Source of the DNA: WHTI01 sp963826105
GTDB lineage: Bacteria; Actinomycetota; CADDZG01; WHSQ01
Length of the DNA: 64,000 bases
Direction: 5' to 3'
NCBI GenBank assembly: GCA_963826105.1
Contig: CAWGWA010000012.1
Location: 1-64,000 of the forward strand
Below the pieces are notes generated by a model. It was not told where the DNA came from and made no database searches. It saw only the letters and a program-made list of their open reading frames with translations. This document shows, one piece after another, positions 50,832 through 59,086 of this stretch (positions within the stretch are counted from its first letter, which is position 1; the number at the start of each line of letters is the position of its first letter). The position numbers and the translations under genes were made by a program.

Positions 50832-51520
50832 GCCCGCGGGTCGGTGTCGTCCTGTTCCCCGGGTCTAACTGCGAACAGGACTGCGTTAGATCGTTCCGGG
50901 CTTTGGGGGCCGACACCGAGATGATCTGGCACGGAGAGAAGTCATTGCCGGACGTCGATCTCGTGGTGCTCCCCGGTGGCTTCGCCCACGGTGACTACCT
51001 AAGGACCGGTGCCCTGGCCCGCTTCTCACCCATCATGACGGCCGTCGAGGAGCACGCTGCGGCGGGCGGACTGGTGCTCGGCATCTGTAACGGTTTCCAG
51101 ATCCTCTGCGAGGCAGGGTTGCTCCCCGGGGCCCTGAGGAAGAACGCCGGATTGAAGTTCATCTGTGCGTGGACCGAGTTGCGGGTCGAGAACGCCGATA
51201 CGGCGTTCACGAATCGCGCGCTGGCGGGGCAGCTTCTGAAGGTCCCGATCAATCATTTCGAAGGCAACTGGTACGTCGATGATGCGACGAAGGAACGGAT
51301 GGTTGCCAACGGACAGATCGTCCTTCGCTACACAGACAACCCGAATGGCTCTCTCGAGGATGCCGCCGGGATAACCAACGACGCGGGGAACGTGTTGGGG
51401 ATGATGCCGCACCCAGAGCGCGCGTGCGAAGCGTTGCTCGGGAGCGAGGACGGCGCGGTCATCCTCGGTAGCGTGCTGGACGCGCTCGGACTCTCGGCTA
51501 CGACTTCGGGCGCTCGATGA
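50828..51520 (+). CDS. purQ: FGAM synthase glutaminase subunit PurQ
   Basis: The GTG at 50828 gives 230 residues, starting PRVGVVLFPGSNCEQDCVRS. The glutaminase nucleophile Cys lies in GGLVLGICNGFQILCEAGLL and the catalytic His-Glu in GMMPHPERACE. It feeds ammonia to PurL. The start overlaps the purS stop, and its own stop overlaps the purL ATG (ATGA). Confidence 0.96.
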   Translation: MSPRVGVVLFPGSNCEQDCVRSFRALGADTEMIWHGEKSLPDVDLVVLPGGFAHGDYLRTGALARFSPIMTAVEEHAAAGGLVLGICNGFQILCEAGLLPGALRKNAGLKFICAWTELRVENADTAFTNRALAGQLLKVPINHFEGNWYVDDATKERMVANGQIVLRYTDNPNGSLEDAAGITNDAGNVLGMMPHPERACEALLGSEDGAVILGSVLDALGLSATTSGAR

Positions 51521-53704
51521 TCTCCACCTTGCATCGGGAGTTGGGACTGACCGACTCCGAGTTCGAGCAGATCGTGGACCGTCTTGGACGCAAGCCCACC
51601 CATACCGAGCTCGCGATGTTCTCCGTCATGTGGAGCGAGCACTGTTCCTACAAGTCGTCCCGGAATCACCTCAAGAACCTGCCGACCGAGGGCGACCGGA
51701 TCCTCGTCGGTCCCGGCGAGGGTGCGGGGATCATCGAGGTCGCTCCCGGAGTGGCGGTTGCCTGGAAGATCGAGTCGCACAATCATCCGTCATTCGTGGA
51801 ACCGTTCAACGGCGCTGCTACCGGGATCGGCGGGATCGTGCGCGACATCCTCTCGATGGGTGCGCGGCCGATCGCGTTGTTGGATTCGCTGCGCTTCGGA
51901 TCACCCGACGACCCCAGAACCCGGCTCCTGATCGACGGCGTCGTGCACGGGATCTCGTCGTACGGGAACTCGATCGGAGTTCCGACCGTCGGCGGCGAAA
52001 TGGTGTTCGAGGATTGTTACGCGGAGAATCCGCTGGTCAACGTCGCCTGCCTCGGCGTCATCGAACACAAGTTGATGAATGGTCGCGGGGAAGGTGATGG
52101 GAATGCGGCGATCCTGTTCGGATCGTCGACCGGCAGGGACGGGATCGGCGGTGCCAGCGTCCTCGCGTCGGCGGAGTTCGATGAGGACTCACTAGACAAG
52201 CGCCCCTCGGTCCAGGTGGGAGATCCGTTCACTGAGAAGCTCCTTATCGAGGCGTCTCTCGAACTGATCCGAAGCGACCTCGTGGTCGGCTTCCAGGACC
52301 TCGGCGCTGGTGGGATCTCGTGTCCCACCTGCGAGATGACCTCCAAAGCGGGCACCGGGATCGACGTCGAGCTCGAGTCGATCCATCTGAGAGAAGCCGG
52401 CATGGAGCCGTTCGAGGTGATGATCTCCGAGAGCCAGGAACGGATGCTGGCGGTGGTCGAACCTTCGAGGGTGGACGAGGTGATCGCGGTCTGTTCCAAA
52501 TGGGGCCTCGAAGCCCGAGTCATCGGAAAGATCACCGATTCGGGGAACGTGCGCGTGCTGTCCGGCGGTGAGGTCATCGTCGACGTTCCGGCCGACGCTC
52601 TCGCCGAGGAAGGGCCGGTCTACGACCGCCCCTACGCACGACCTTCGTGGATCGATGAGGTCCAGGGTTCCCCGCCGGGGGACGAGGCACCGGGTGACCT
52701 GAAGACCGCGTTCCTCGAACTCTTGTCTTCGCCGCGGATCGCCTCGAAGCGTTGGGTCTGGTCCCAGTACGACCACATGATCTTCCTCGGGACGATCGAG
52801 GGTCCGGGCTCCGATGCCGCGGTGATCAGGCTGCCCGATCGAGACGAAGCGGTGGCGATCACCACGGATGGCAACGGCCGCTACTGCTATCTGGACCCCT
52901 ACGAGGGCGCCCGCCTCGCGGTCGCCGAAGCGGCTCGCAACATCGCCTGCACCGGCGCTCGGCCGGTGGCCGTCACCAACTGCCTCAACTTCGGGAATCC
53001 GGAGAAGCCCGGCGTCATGTGGCAGTTCGCTGAGGCGGTGCGAGGGATCGGCGATGCGTGCGCGGTGCTCGGGACGCCCGTGACCGGCGGCAACGTGTCG
53101 TTCTACAACGAGACCAACGGCCGGGCGATCTACCCGACCCCAGTGATCGGCACGCTCGGGATCCTCGACGACGCGTCCACGGCGGTCCCGATGTCATTCA
53201 CCCAAGAGGGTGACGACGTCATCCTTCTCGGAACCACGGGAGTCGACCTCGGCGGCAGCGAATTCGCCAAAGTGATCAACGGATCAGTCGGCGGGCTCCC
53301 CCCGGCGTTGGACATCGACGCGGAACGAGCGTTGATCGAAACCCTCGTCGAGATCGCCCCGCTGGTGTCCTCCGCACACGATCCCTCCGACGGGGGCCTG
53401 GCGGTCTCGATCGCCGAGTCGGCCGTTGCCGGGGGCATCGGGGCACGGATCGACGAGGACACCGACCTCGAGGGACATGTGGCGCTGTTCTCGGAGAGCC
53501 CCTCCCGGGCGGTCGTGACCTGCTCGCCGGGATCGACCGAAGGCGTGCTGCGAGGTCGCGAGCAAACACGGAACCCCGGCGCGGAGGATCGGCTCGACCG
53601 GAGGAGAGCAGCTCAGCTTCGGCGCTTTCGAGGTTGCTCTGAGCGACGCGCGCGAGCGCTACGAAAACGGCCTGACCAAGCGGTTGTCCGCTACGATGGC
53701 CTGA
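51517..53704 (+). CDS. purL: FGAM synthase large subunit PurL, frameshifted near its 3' end
   Basis: PurL converts FGAR to FGAM. It has MWSEHCSYKSSRNHLKNLP, WKIESHNHPSFVEPFNGAAT, GGIVRDILSMGARPIALLDS and VQVGDPFTEKLLIEASLELI, and the second half keeps SSAHDPSDGGLAVSIAESAV. The open frame leaves the family sequence at about 53551 and runs on into purF. In the neighbouring frame the expected end continues EVASKHGTPARRIGSTGGEQ, then LSFGAFEVALSDARERYENG and stops with TGA at 53702-53704. One extra base near 53548-53551 explains this. Corrected length is 728 residues, normal for small PurL. Confidence 0.92.
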
Positions 53705-53706
53705 CG

Positions 53707-55164
53707 ATGTCAGGCGAAGCACGTGATGCATGTGGCGTCGTCGGGATCTATGCACCGGGCGAAGATGTCTCCAGGCTTACCTACTACGCGCTTTACGCGC
53801 TCCAACATCGGGGGCAGGAGTCGGCCGGGATAGCGGTCTCCGACGGCGAGGCGATGGTGGTCTACAAGGAACTGGGTCTCGTTGCTCAGGTCTTCGACGA
53901 AACCGTCCTGAAAAGCCTGCGCGGTTCCCTTGCGATCGGTCACGTGCGCTACTCGACCACCGGAGGGTCGACGTGGGAGAACGCGCAGCCGACCTATAAA
54001 ACCGGCCCCGCAGGAGAGATCGCTCTCGCCCACAACGGCAACCTCGTTAATTCGGTCGCGCTCCGGGACATGCTCGAGGAAGCGGGCGGCGATCCGTCGC
54101 CCCGGGGAGCACGTCGCTCCACTTCGGATACCGACCTCGTAGCCGCGAGCGTCGTCCGGGTCTCGGATGGGGACATCGGCAAAGCGATCCTCCGGGTTCT
54201 CCCCAAGCTATCGGGCGCGTACTCGTTCACGATGACCGATGGGCACAGGATCTACGGCGCACGCGATCCGCAAGGATTCCGACCACTGGCCATCGGCAGG
54301 ATCGGTGAAGGAGCGTGGGTACTGGCCTCTGAGACGTGTGCCCTTGACCTGATCGGCGCGACCTTCGTGAGAGATGTCGAGCCCGGCGAACTGGTTTCGA
54401 TCGATGGCGATGGACTCACCTCGGTTCGTTTCGCTGAGACGCGACACGCGAGTTGTGTGTTCGAGCACGTGTACTTCGCTCGTCCCGACTCCAACCTCAT
54501 GGGACAGAACGTGTACGCGACGAGATACCGCATGGGGCAACGTCTTGCCGACGAGGCTCCGGCAACCGCGGAACTGGTCATGCCGGTCCCCGACAGCGGC
54601 GTTCCCGCGGCGCAAGGTTTCGCGTTGGCCTCGGGGATCCCTTATGGCGAAGGCTTCGTAAAGAACCGTTACGTCGGCAGAACCTTCATCCAGCCGACCC
54701 AGGCGATGCGCCAGCAGGGCATCAAGATGAAGCTCAATCCTCTACGGGAAGTGATCGCCGGCAAGCGGGTGGTCGTCATCGACGACTCGATCGTGCGAGG
54801 CAATACGACCCGGCAGATCGTGGCGATGCTCCGAGAGGCGGGGGCCCGGGAGGTCCACATGCGGATCTCCTCGCCGCCCATCAAATGGCCCTGCTTCTAC
54901 GGGATCGATATGCCCGACCAGGACGAGCTTATAGGGGCAAATATGGATATAGAGGCGATCCGGGCCCACATAGGGGCGGACACCCTGTCCTATCTTTCCC
55001 TCCCCGGAATGCTCAATGCGACCGGCATCCCTTCCGATGAATTCTGTACTGCATGTTTCTCCTCGGACTATCCCGTAGAGGTGCCGCAGCACGAGCTGAA
55101 GGGCAAGCACGTGCTGGAATCGAACGCGGTCGAGACGAAGACGAAACCTCAGGGGCCTCTCTAA
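53707..55164 (+). CDS. purF: Amidophosphoribosyltransferase
   Basis: The ATG at 53707, 2 nt after the true purL stop, gives 485 residues. Cys9 in ARDACGVVGIYAPGE is the expected N-terminal nucleophile after propeptide removal. GHVRYSTTGGSTWENAQPTY, LVMPVPDSGVPAAQGFALAS and the PRPP loop VVVIDDSIVRGNTTRQIVAM follow. WPCFYGID and the C-terminal CTAC supply [4Fe-4S] ligands as in the Bacillus-type enzyme. PurF catalyses the committed step of purine synthesis. The apparent fusion to purL is an artefact of the purL frameshift. Confidence 0.95.
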   Translation: MSGEARDACGVVGIYAPGEDVSRLTYYALYALQHRGQESAGIAVSDGEAMVVYKELGLVAQVFDETVLKSLRGSLAIGHVRYSTTGGSTWENAQPTYKTGPAGEIALAHNGNLVNSVALRDMLEEAGGDPSPRGARRSTSDTDLVAASVVRVSDGDIGKAILRVLPKLSGAYSFTMTDGHRIYGARDPQGFRPLAIGRIGEGAWVLASETCALDLIGATFVRDVEPGELVSIDGDGLTSVRFAETRHASCVFEHVYFARPDSNLMGQNVYATRYRMGQRLADEAPATAELVMPVPDSGVPAAQGFALASGIPYGEGFVKNRYVGRTFIQPTQAMRQQGIKMKLNPLREVIAGKRVVVIDDSIVRGNTTRQIVAMLREAGAREVHMRISSPPIKWPCFYGIDMPDQDELIGANMDIEAIRAHIGADTLSYLSLPGMLNATGIPSDEFCTACFSSDYPVEVPQHELKGKHVLESNAVETKTKPQGPL

Positions 55165-55244
55165 GCACCCTGCCCCTTGCGGCTGCGGCGGGACTCAAGC
55201 CAGATCACATAACCCTCGCCGACGTCCACCGACGTAGAACCCAG

Positions 55245-56744
55245 TTGTGGTGGATCTCGATGATGGTCATCGCCACGGTTACCGTCGCCATCGGCGTCAT
55301 CTCTCTCAACCGAGATCTGATGTCGAGTGAGTTCAGACTCGATGACCTCTCCTCCTGGGTAGTGACCGTCCTTCTGGGTGGTCTAGCGGTCGCCTTCCTG
55401 ATCTATGTCATCGAGAAGGAAACGAACCTTAGGCGCCTGACCACAGCATTGATGGAAGAGCGGGTTCGGTCGGCCGCGCTGTCCGCTCGTCTCACCGACA
55501 CGGCCTCGCTCCTCGAGGTCGGCAAGGCCGTCAACTCCACCCTGAATCTTGAAGACGTCCTCAGACTGATCCTGTCGTCCGCGCTTCAGCTACTCGAAGC
55601 AACCGAGGGTTCGGTGATGCTTCTCGACGAATCCGGAGAGAACCTCGAGGTCGTCAGCTATCACGGACAACGTGGACACGTCGTCATGAACAGCCGGACG
55701 CGCATCGGTGAAGGTGTCGCCGGGCGCGTCGCCGAAACCAGAGAACCGGTTCTGATCTCGAACAATTCGCCGGTTGACGGTGTCGATGTGGACAGCAGCC
55801 GAGGAATCACCTCCGGCATGTGCGTCCCACTCGTGCGGCGGGACGAGCTGATGGGCGTTCTGAACCTCAACCAGTTGGGTTCGGGTCAGTCGTTCGGGGG
55901 GAACTCACTCGCTGCTCTTGAGGTGTTCGCCGAGCAGGCCGCGATCGCTATCGGAAACGCTCGATCTTTCGAGCACGAGCGCGAGACGGTCGAGCAGCTT
56001 GAAGAGCTGGACCGCCTCAAGAGTGACTTCGTTGCGACCGTCTCGCACGAGCTGAAGACCCCTCTGACCGCGATCATCGGAGCTGCGAAGACCGTTTCCA
56101 AGCGCGGTTCTCAGATGGAGAGGGATCAGCAGCTCGTCTTCATGGAGATGATCGAACGTCAGGGAGCGCGGCTTCTGCGACTGGTCGAGGATGTCTTGAC
56201 CGCTTCCAAGATCGAATCGGGTCTCCCGAAACTGAAGCGAGAGCTGTTCGATCTCGAGGAACTCGCCGCGCAGATCGTTGGAGACACCCTTCATACGAAA
56301 CAAGGTGCCGGCCGAACGATCGAGGTCATCACCGGCACCGACGGCGCGAAGGCGTGGGTCGATCGAGTCGCGATGGAACAGATCTTGTCCAACCTCATCG
56401 AGAACGCGGTCAAGTACTCCGAGTCGGGAACGCCGGTCACGGTTCGCCTCGAGGCTGAGCCCACCGAGGTCGTGATCGAGGTCAGCGATAGGGGTCGAGG
56501 AATCGCGGAGGAACAGCTCAACACGATCTTCGAGCGTTTCCGCCAGGCCGATTCGTCCCTCACCCGTGACGTCGGAGGCTTCGGCCTCGGGCTCTATATC
56601 GTTAAGAACCTCGTCGACGTGCACGGTGGCAAGGTCGAGGTCGACAGCGTCGAAGGCGTGGGTTCGTGCTTCCGCGTGAGGATCCCACAGCGGACCCGTG
56701 ACACCGCCAAGCCTCCTCCCCACCCCGATCTAGCGGTCGGTTAG
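55245..56744 (+). CDS. Orphan sensor histidine kinase with GAF domain
   Basis: This membrane kinase has two helices (WWISMMVIATVTVAIGVISL and WVVTVLLGGLAVAFLIYVIE), a coiled linker, a GAF domain (LLEVGKAVNSTLNLEDVLRL to FAEQAAIAIGNARSFEHERE), a HisKA H-box (FVATVSHELKTPLTAIIGAA) and HATPase N, G1, F and G2 boxes (LSNLIENAVKYSESG, VSDRGRGIAE, IFERFRQADSS, GGFGLGLYIVKNLV). The frame is open back to 55053 inside purF; TTG at 55245 or ATG at 55260 are the plausible starts, and sequence before them (LADVHRRRTQ) may also be coding. No response regulator adjoins it. It is probably co-transcribed with purF. Confidence 0.85.
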   Translation: MWWISMMVIATVTVAIGVISLNRDLMSSEFRLDDLSSWVVTVLLGGLAVAFLIYVIEKETNLRRLTTALMEERVRSAALSARLTDTASLLEVGKAVNSTLNLEDVLRLILSSALQLLEATEGSVMLLDESGENLEVVSYHGQRGHVVMNSRTRIGEGVAGRVAETREPVLISNNSPVDGVDVDSSRGITSGMCVPLVRRDELMGVLNLNQLGSGQSFGGNSLAALEVFAEQAAIAIGNARSFEHERETVEQLEELDRLKSDFVATVSHELKTPLTAIIGAAKTVSKRGSQMERDQQLVFMEMIERQGARLLRLVEDVLTASKIESGLPKLKRELFDLEELAAQIVGDTLHTKQGAGRTIEVITGTDGAKAWVDRVAMEQILSNLIENAVKYSESGTPVTVRLEAEPTEVVIEVSDRGRGIAEEQLNTIFERFRQADSSLTRDVGGFGLGLYIVKNLVDVHGGKVEVDSVEGVGSCFRVRIPQRTRDTAKPPPHPDLAVG

Positions 56745-56766
56745 GCGCTCCCACCCCCGTCCTCGG

Positions 56767-56772
56767 TAGGCT
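56767..56772 (+). promoter_or_regulatory. Candidate leaderless -10 (TAGGCT) for the enoyl-CoA hydratase gene
   Basis: TAGGCT ends 6 nt before the ATG at 56779. Confidence 0.5.
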
Positions 56773-56778
56773 TCGAGG

Positions 56779-57564
56779 ATGAGCGTTAGGTACGAGATCT
56801 CCGACGGCGTCGCCGTCATCACCCTCGATAGACCGGACGTGCTTAACGCGTTCGACGACGAGCTGGGCAACGCGACCCTGGAGCGGGTGCTCGAGGCTTC
56901 GGCGGATCCCGAAGTGAGATGCATCGTGGTCACCGGAGCCGGGCGAGCGTTCTCGTCGGGAGAAGATCTGGCGGCGCTGGCCGACGGCTACGCGCGCGGT
57001 GAGGCCCCGCCGCTCGGCGACACCCTCCGGAACCGGTACAACCCCCTGATCCGGGCCCTCCGTGCGGCTCCCAAGCCGGTGGTCGCGGCGGTGAACGGTG
57101 TCGCCGCGGGAGCCGGCGTCAGCATCGTGCTGGCCTGCGACTTCAGGATCGCGTCCGAACGAGCGAAGCTCGTGCTCGCCTTCGTCAAGGTGGGCCTCGT
57201 GCCCGACGCGGGATCGATGTGGTTCCTCACTCGGATGATCGGTCCGGGCAGGGCGTTCGAGCTCGCCGCCGGTGGTGATCCCCTCGATGCGGCAAGGGCA
57301 CTCGAACTCGGCCTCTTCACCGAGGTCGTCTCCGAGGGTGAATTCGAGCCACGCTGGCGGGCCTTCGCAGCAGAGCTCTCGGCGGGTCCGACGAGGGCCT
57401 ACGCGTTGATCAAGCGACTGTCCGAACATTCCGCGGAGTCATCGCTCGAGGCGCAACTCGACTTCGAGATCGAAGCGCAATCGGAGGCGGGCGCCAGCGC
57501 CGATCACCTCGAGGGCGTTAACGCATTCTTCGAGAAGCGCCCACCCGATTTCGAGGGGAAGTAA
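56779..57564 (+). CDS. Enoyl-CoA hydratase/isomerase family protein
   Basis: This 261-residue crotonase-fold protein has VAVITLDRPDVLNAFDDELG, GAGRAFSSGEDLAALADGYA (oxyanion-hole region), VAAVNGVAAGAGVSIVLACD and FRIASERAKLVLAFVKVGLV. The first catalytic Glu position reads Gly-Ala-Gly-Val and the second region LVPDAGSMWFLTRMIG has Asp in place of Glu, as in PaaG-like isomerases of phenylacetate breakdown. Hydratase versus isomerase activity is therefore uncertain. It stands alone with its own promoter. Confidence 0.85.
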   Translation: MSVRYEISDGVAVITLDRPDVLNAFDDELGNATLERVLEASADPEVRCIVVTGAGRAFSSGEDLAALADGYARGEAPPLGDTLRNRYNPLIRALRAAPKPVVAAVNGVAAGAGVSIVLACDFRIASERAKLVLAFVKVGLVPDAGSMWFLTRMIGPGRAFELAAGGDPLDAARALELGLFTEVVSEGEFEPRWRAFAAELSAGPTRAYALIKRLSEHSAESSLEAQLDFEIEAQSEAGASADHLEGVNAFFEKRPPDFEGK

Positions 57565-57571
57565 GGAGTCG

Positions 57572-57577
57572 TACGCT
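57572..57577 (+). promoter_or_regulatory. Candidate leaderless -10 (TACGCT) for nadB
   Basis: TACGCT ends 6 nt before the nadB ATG at 57584. A GTAAGGAG sequence further upstream is too far away to act as its ribosome binding site. Confidence 0.5.
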
Positions 57578-57583
57578 TGGTGC

Positions 57584-59086
57584 ATGGACCAAGTTAAGAC
57601 CGACGTACTGATCATCGGGGCGGGCGCTGCCGGGTTGTTCGCGGCGTTACATCTGCCTCCTCAGCTCGGCGTGGTCGTGGTCGACAAGGGCAAGGTCAAG
57701 GGCAGCGGCTCGTCACCGTGGGCGCAGGGTGGAGTGGCTGCGGCACTGGGGCCCGACGATTCGATCGAGCTCCACGTGTCCGACACCCTCCGCGTCGCGG
57801 GTGGGCACGCCGATGTGTCGGCGGTTGCGGTGCTTTGCTCCGAGGCCCCCGAGTGCGTGATGGAGCTCGCCGAGCTCGGATGCGACTTCGCCCGGAACGA
57901 GGACGGCAGCCTCCATCTCGCCCGTGAGGGGGGCCAGAGCGTGGGTCGCTCGGTGCACTCCGAGGACGCCACCGGAGCGGCGATCATGGCGACGCTCCGG
58001 GACAAGGCGCGCGATCGCGTCACCCGGATCGAGGGCAGTTGCCTACAGCTGAGCGTCGTCGGAGGCCGGTGCACGGGAGGATGGGTCCTCACCGAGGACG
58101 GACTTGTTGAGATCGCGGCAACCTCGACCGTCCTCGCCACGGGGGGGATCGGGGGCCTCTTCAACTCGACGACGAACCCGGCCGGCGCCACCGGCGACGG
58201 TCTCGTCCTGGCGTGGGAAGCGGGAGCAGGTCTCGCCGACATCGAGTTCGTTCAGTTCCACCCCACCGCTTTGGCGGTCGAAGGCGCACAGCAGAGACTC
58301 CTGCTGACCGAGGCGCTGCGCGGTGCCGGTGCATACGTGGTTGATGCCGAGGGGCGCCGATTCCTGTTCGAGCATCACTCGGACGGCGAGCTTGCCCCGC
58401 GCGACGTGGTCTCGAGAGCCATCGCTTCACGTCATTCGTGGCTCGACTGCCGTCACATCGCACCTGAAGCTCTCGCCGAGGAGTTCCCGACCGTCCTCGC
58501 CGGTGTGAAGAAGTACGGATTCGACCTATCCAAGGATCTGGTGCCGGTCGAGCCGGCGGCGCACTACTTCATGGGCGGCGTTCACACGGACCTCGACGGT
58601 CGCACCTCGATCCCACGCCTCTACGCGATCGGGGAGTGTTCCAACACCGGCGTGCACGGCGCCAACCGCCTCGCGAGTAACTCCTTGGCCGAGGCTCTGG
58701 TGTTCGGTCGAAGGGCGGCGAAGGCTATCGCCGGTCAGCGCACCGGTCCAGTCAAGGGACTCTCTCAGGCCCCCGATCTACAGGAGCCGGAGATCGACCT
58801 CGACGAGGCTTGGAAGCGGCTCCGAGATGTCTGTTCCGGTGCCCTTGGGATCGAGCGGACCCCGGCCGGCATGGCGTCGGTCGCCGCCGCGCTGGAGGAC
58901 CTCGCGATCCTTCCATTGACGGCATCGCTCTCCGCTGCGGAGCTACGCGCGGGCGCGATCCTGGTACGCCTCATGGCGCGTGTCGCACTACTCAGGACTG
59001 AATCGAGGGGTGGCCACCACCGTGTGGACTATCCGACGCCCGATCCAGACTGGGCCGGGGTTCGACTGCGGGTGTCTCGCTCCTAG
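57584..59086 (+). CDS. nadB: L-aspartate oxidase
   Basis: This 500-residue FAD enzyme oxidises aspartate to iminoaspartate, the substrate of NadA. The FAD loop is VLIIGAGAAGLFAALHLP; SSPWAQGGVAAALGPDDSIE, DIEFVQFHPTALAVEGAQQR and ALRGAGAYVVDAEGRRFLFE are active-site segments; GECSNTGVHGANRLASNSLA is the C-terminal FAD motif. The partner genes nadC-nadA are 27 kb away. It is convergent with the GGDEF/EAL gene through CTAG. Confidence 0.95.
   Translation: MDQVKTDVLIIGAGAAGLFAALHLPPQLGVVVVDKGKVKGSGSSPWAQGGVAAALGPDDSIELHVSDTLRVAGGHADVSAVAVLCSEAPECVMELAELGCDFARNEDGSLHLAREGGQSVGRSVHSEDATGAAIMATLRDKARDRVTRIEGSCLQLSVVGGRCTGGWVLTEDGLVEIAATSTVLATGGIGGLFNSTTNPAGATGDGLVLAWEAGAGLADIEFVQFHPTALAVEGAQQRLLLTEALRGAGAYVVDAEGRRFLFEHHSDGELAPRDVVSRAIASRHSWLDCRHIAPEALAEEFPTVLAGVKKYGFDLSKDLVPVEPAAHYFMGGVHTDLDGRTSIPRLYAIGECSNTGVHGANRLASNSLAEALVFGRRAAKAIAGQRTGPVKGLSQAPDLQEPEIDLDEAWKRLRDVCSGALGIERTPAGMASVAAALEDLAILPLTASLSAAELRAGAILVRLMARVALLRTESRGGHHRVDYPTPDPDWAGVRLRVSRS

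Noticed and set aside
51517..55164. A PurL-PurF fusion enzyme
   Set aside because: The linker is out of frame with conserved PurL sequence, and the correct PurL end and stop are present in the next frame.
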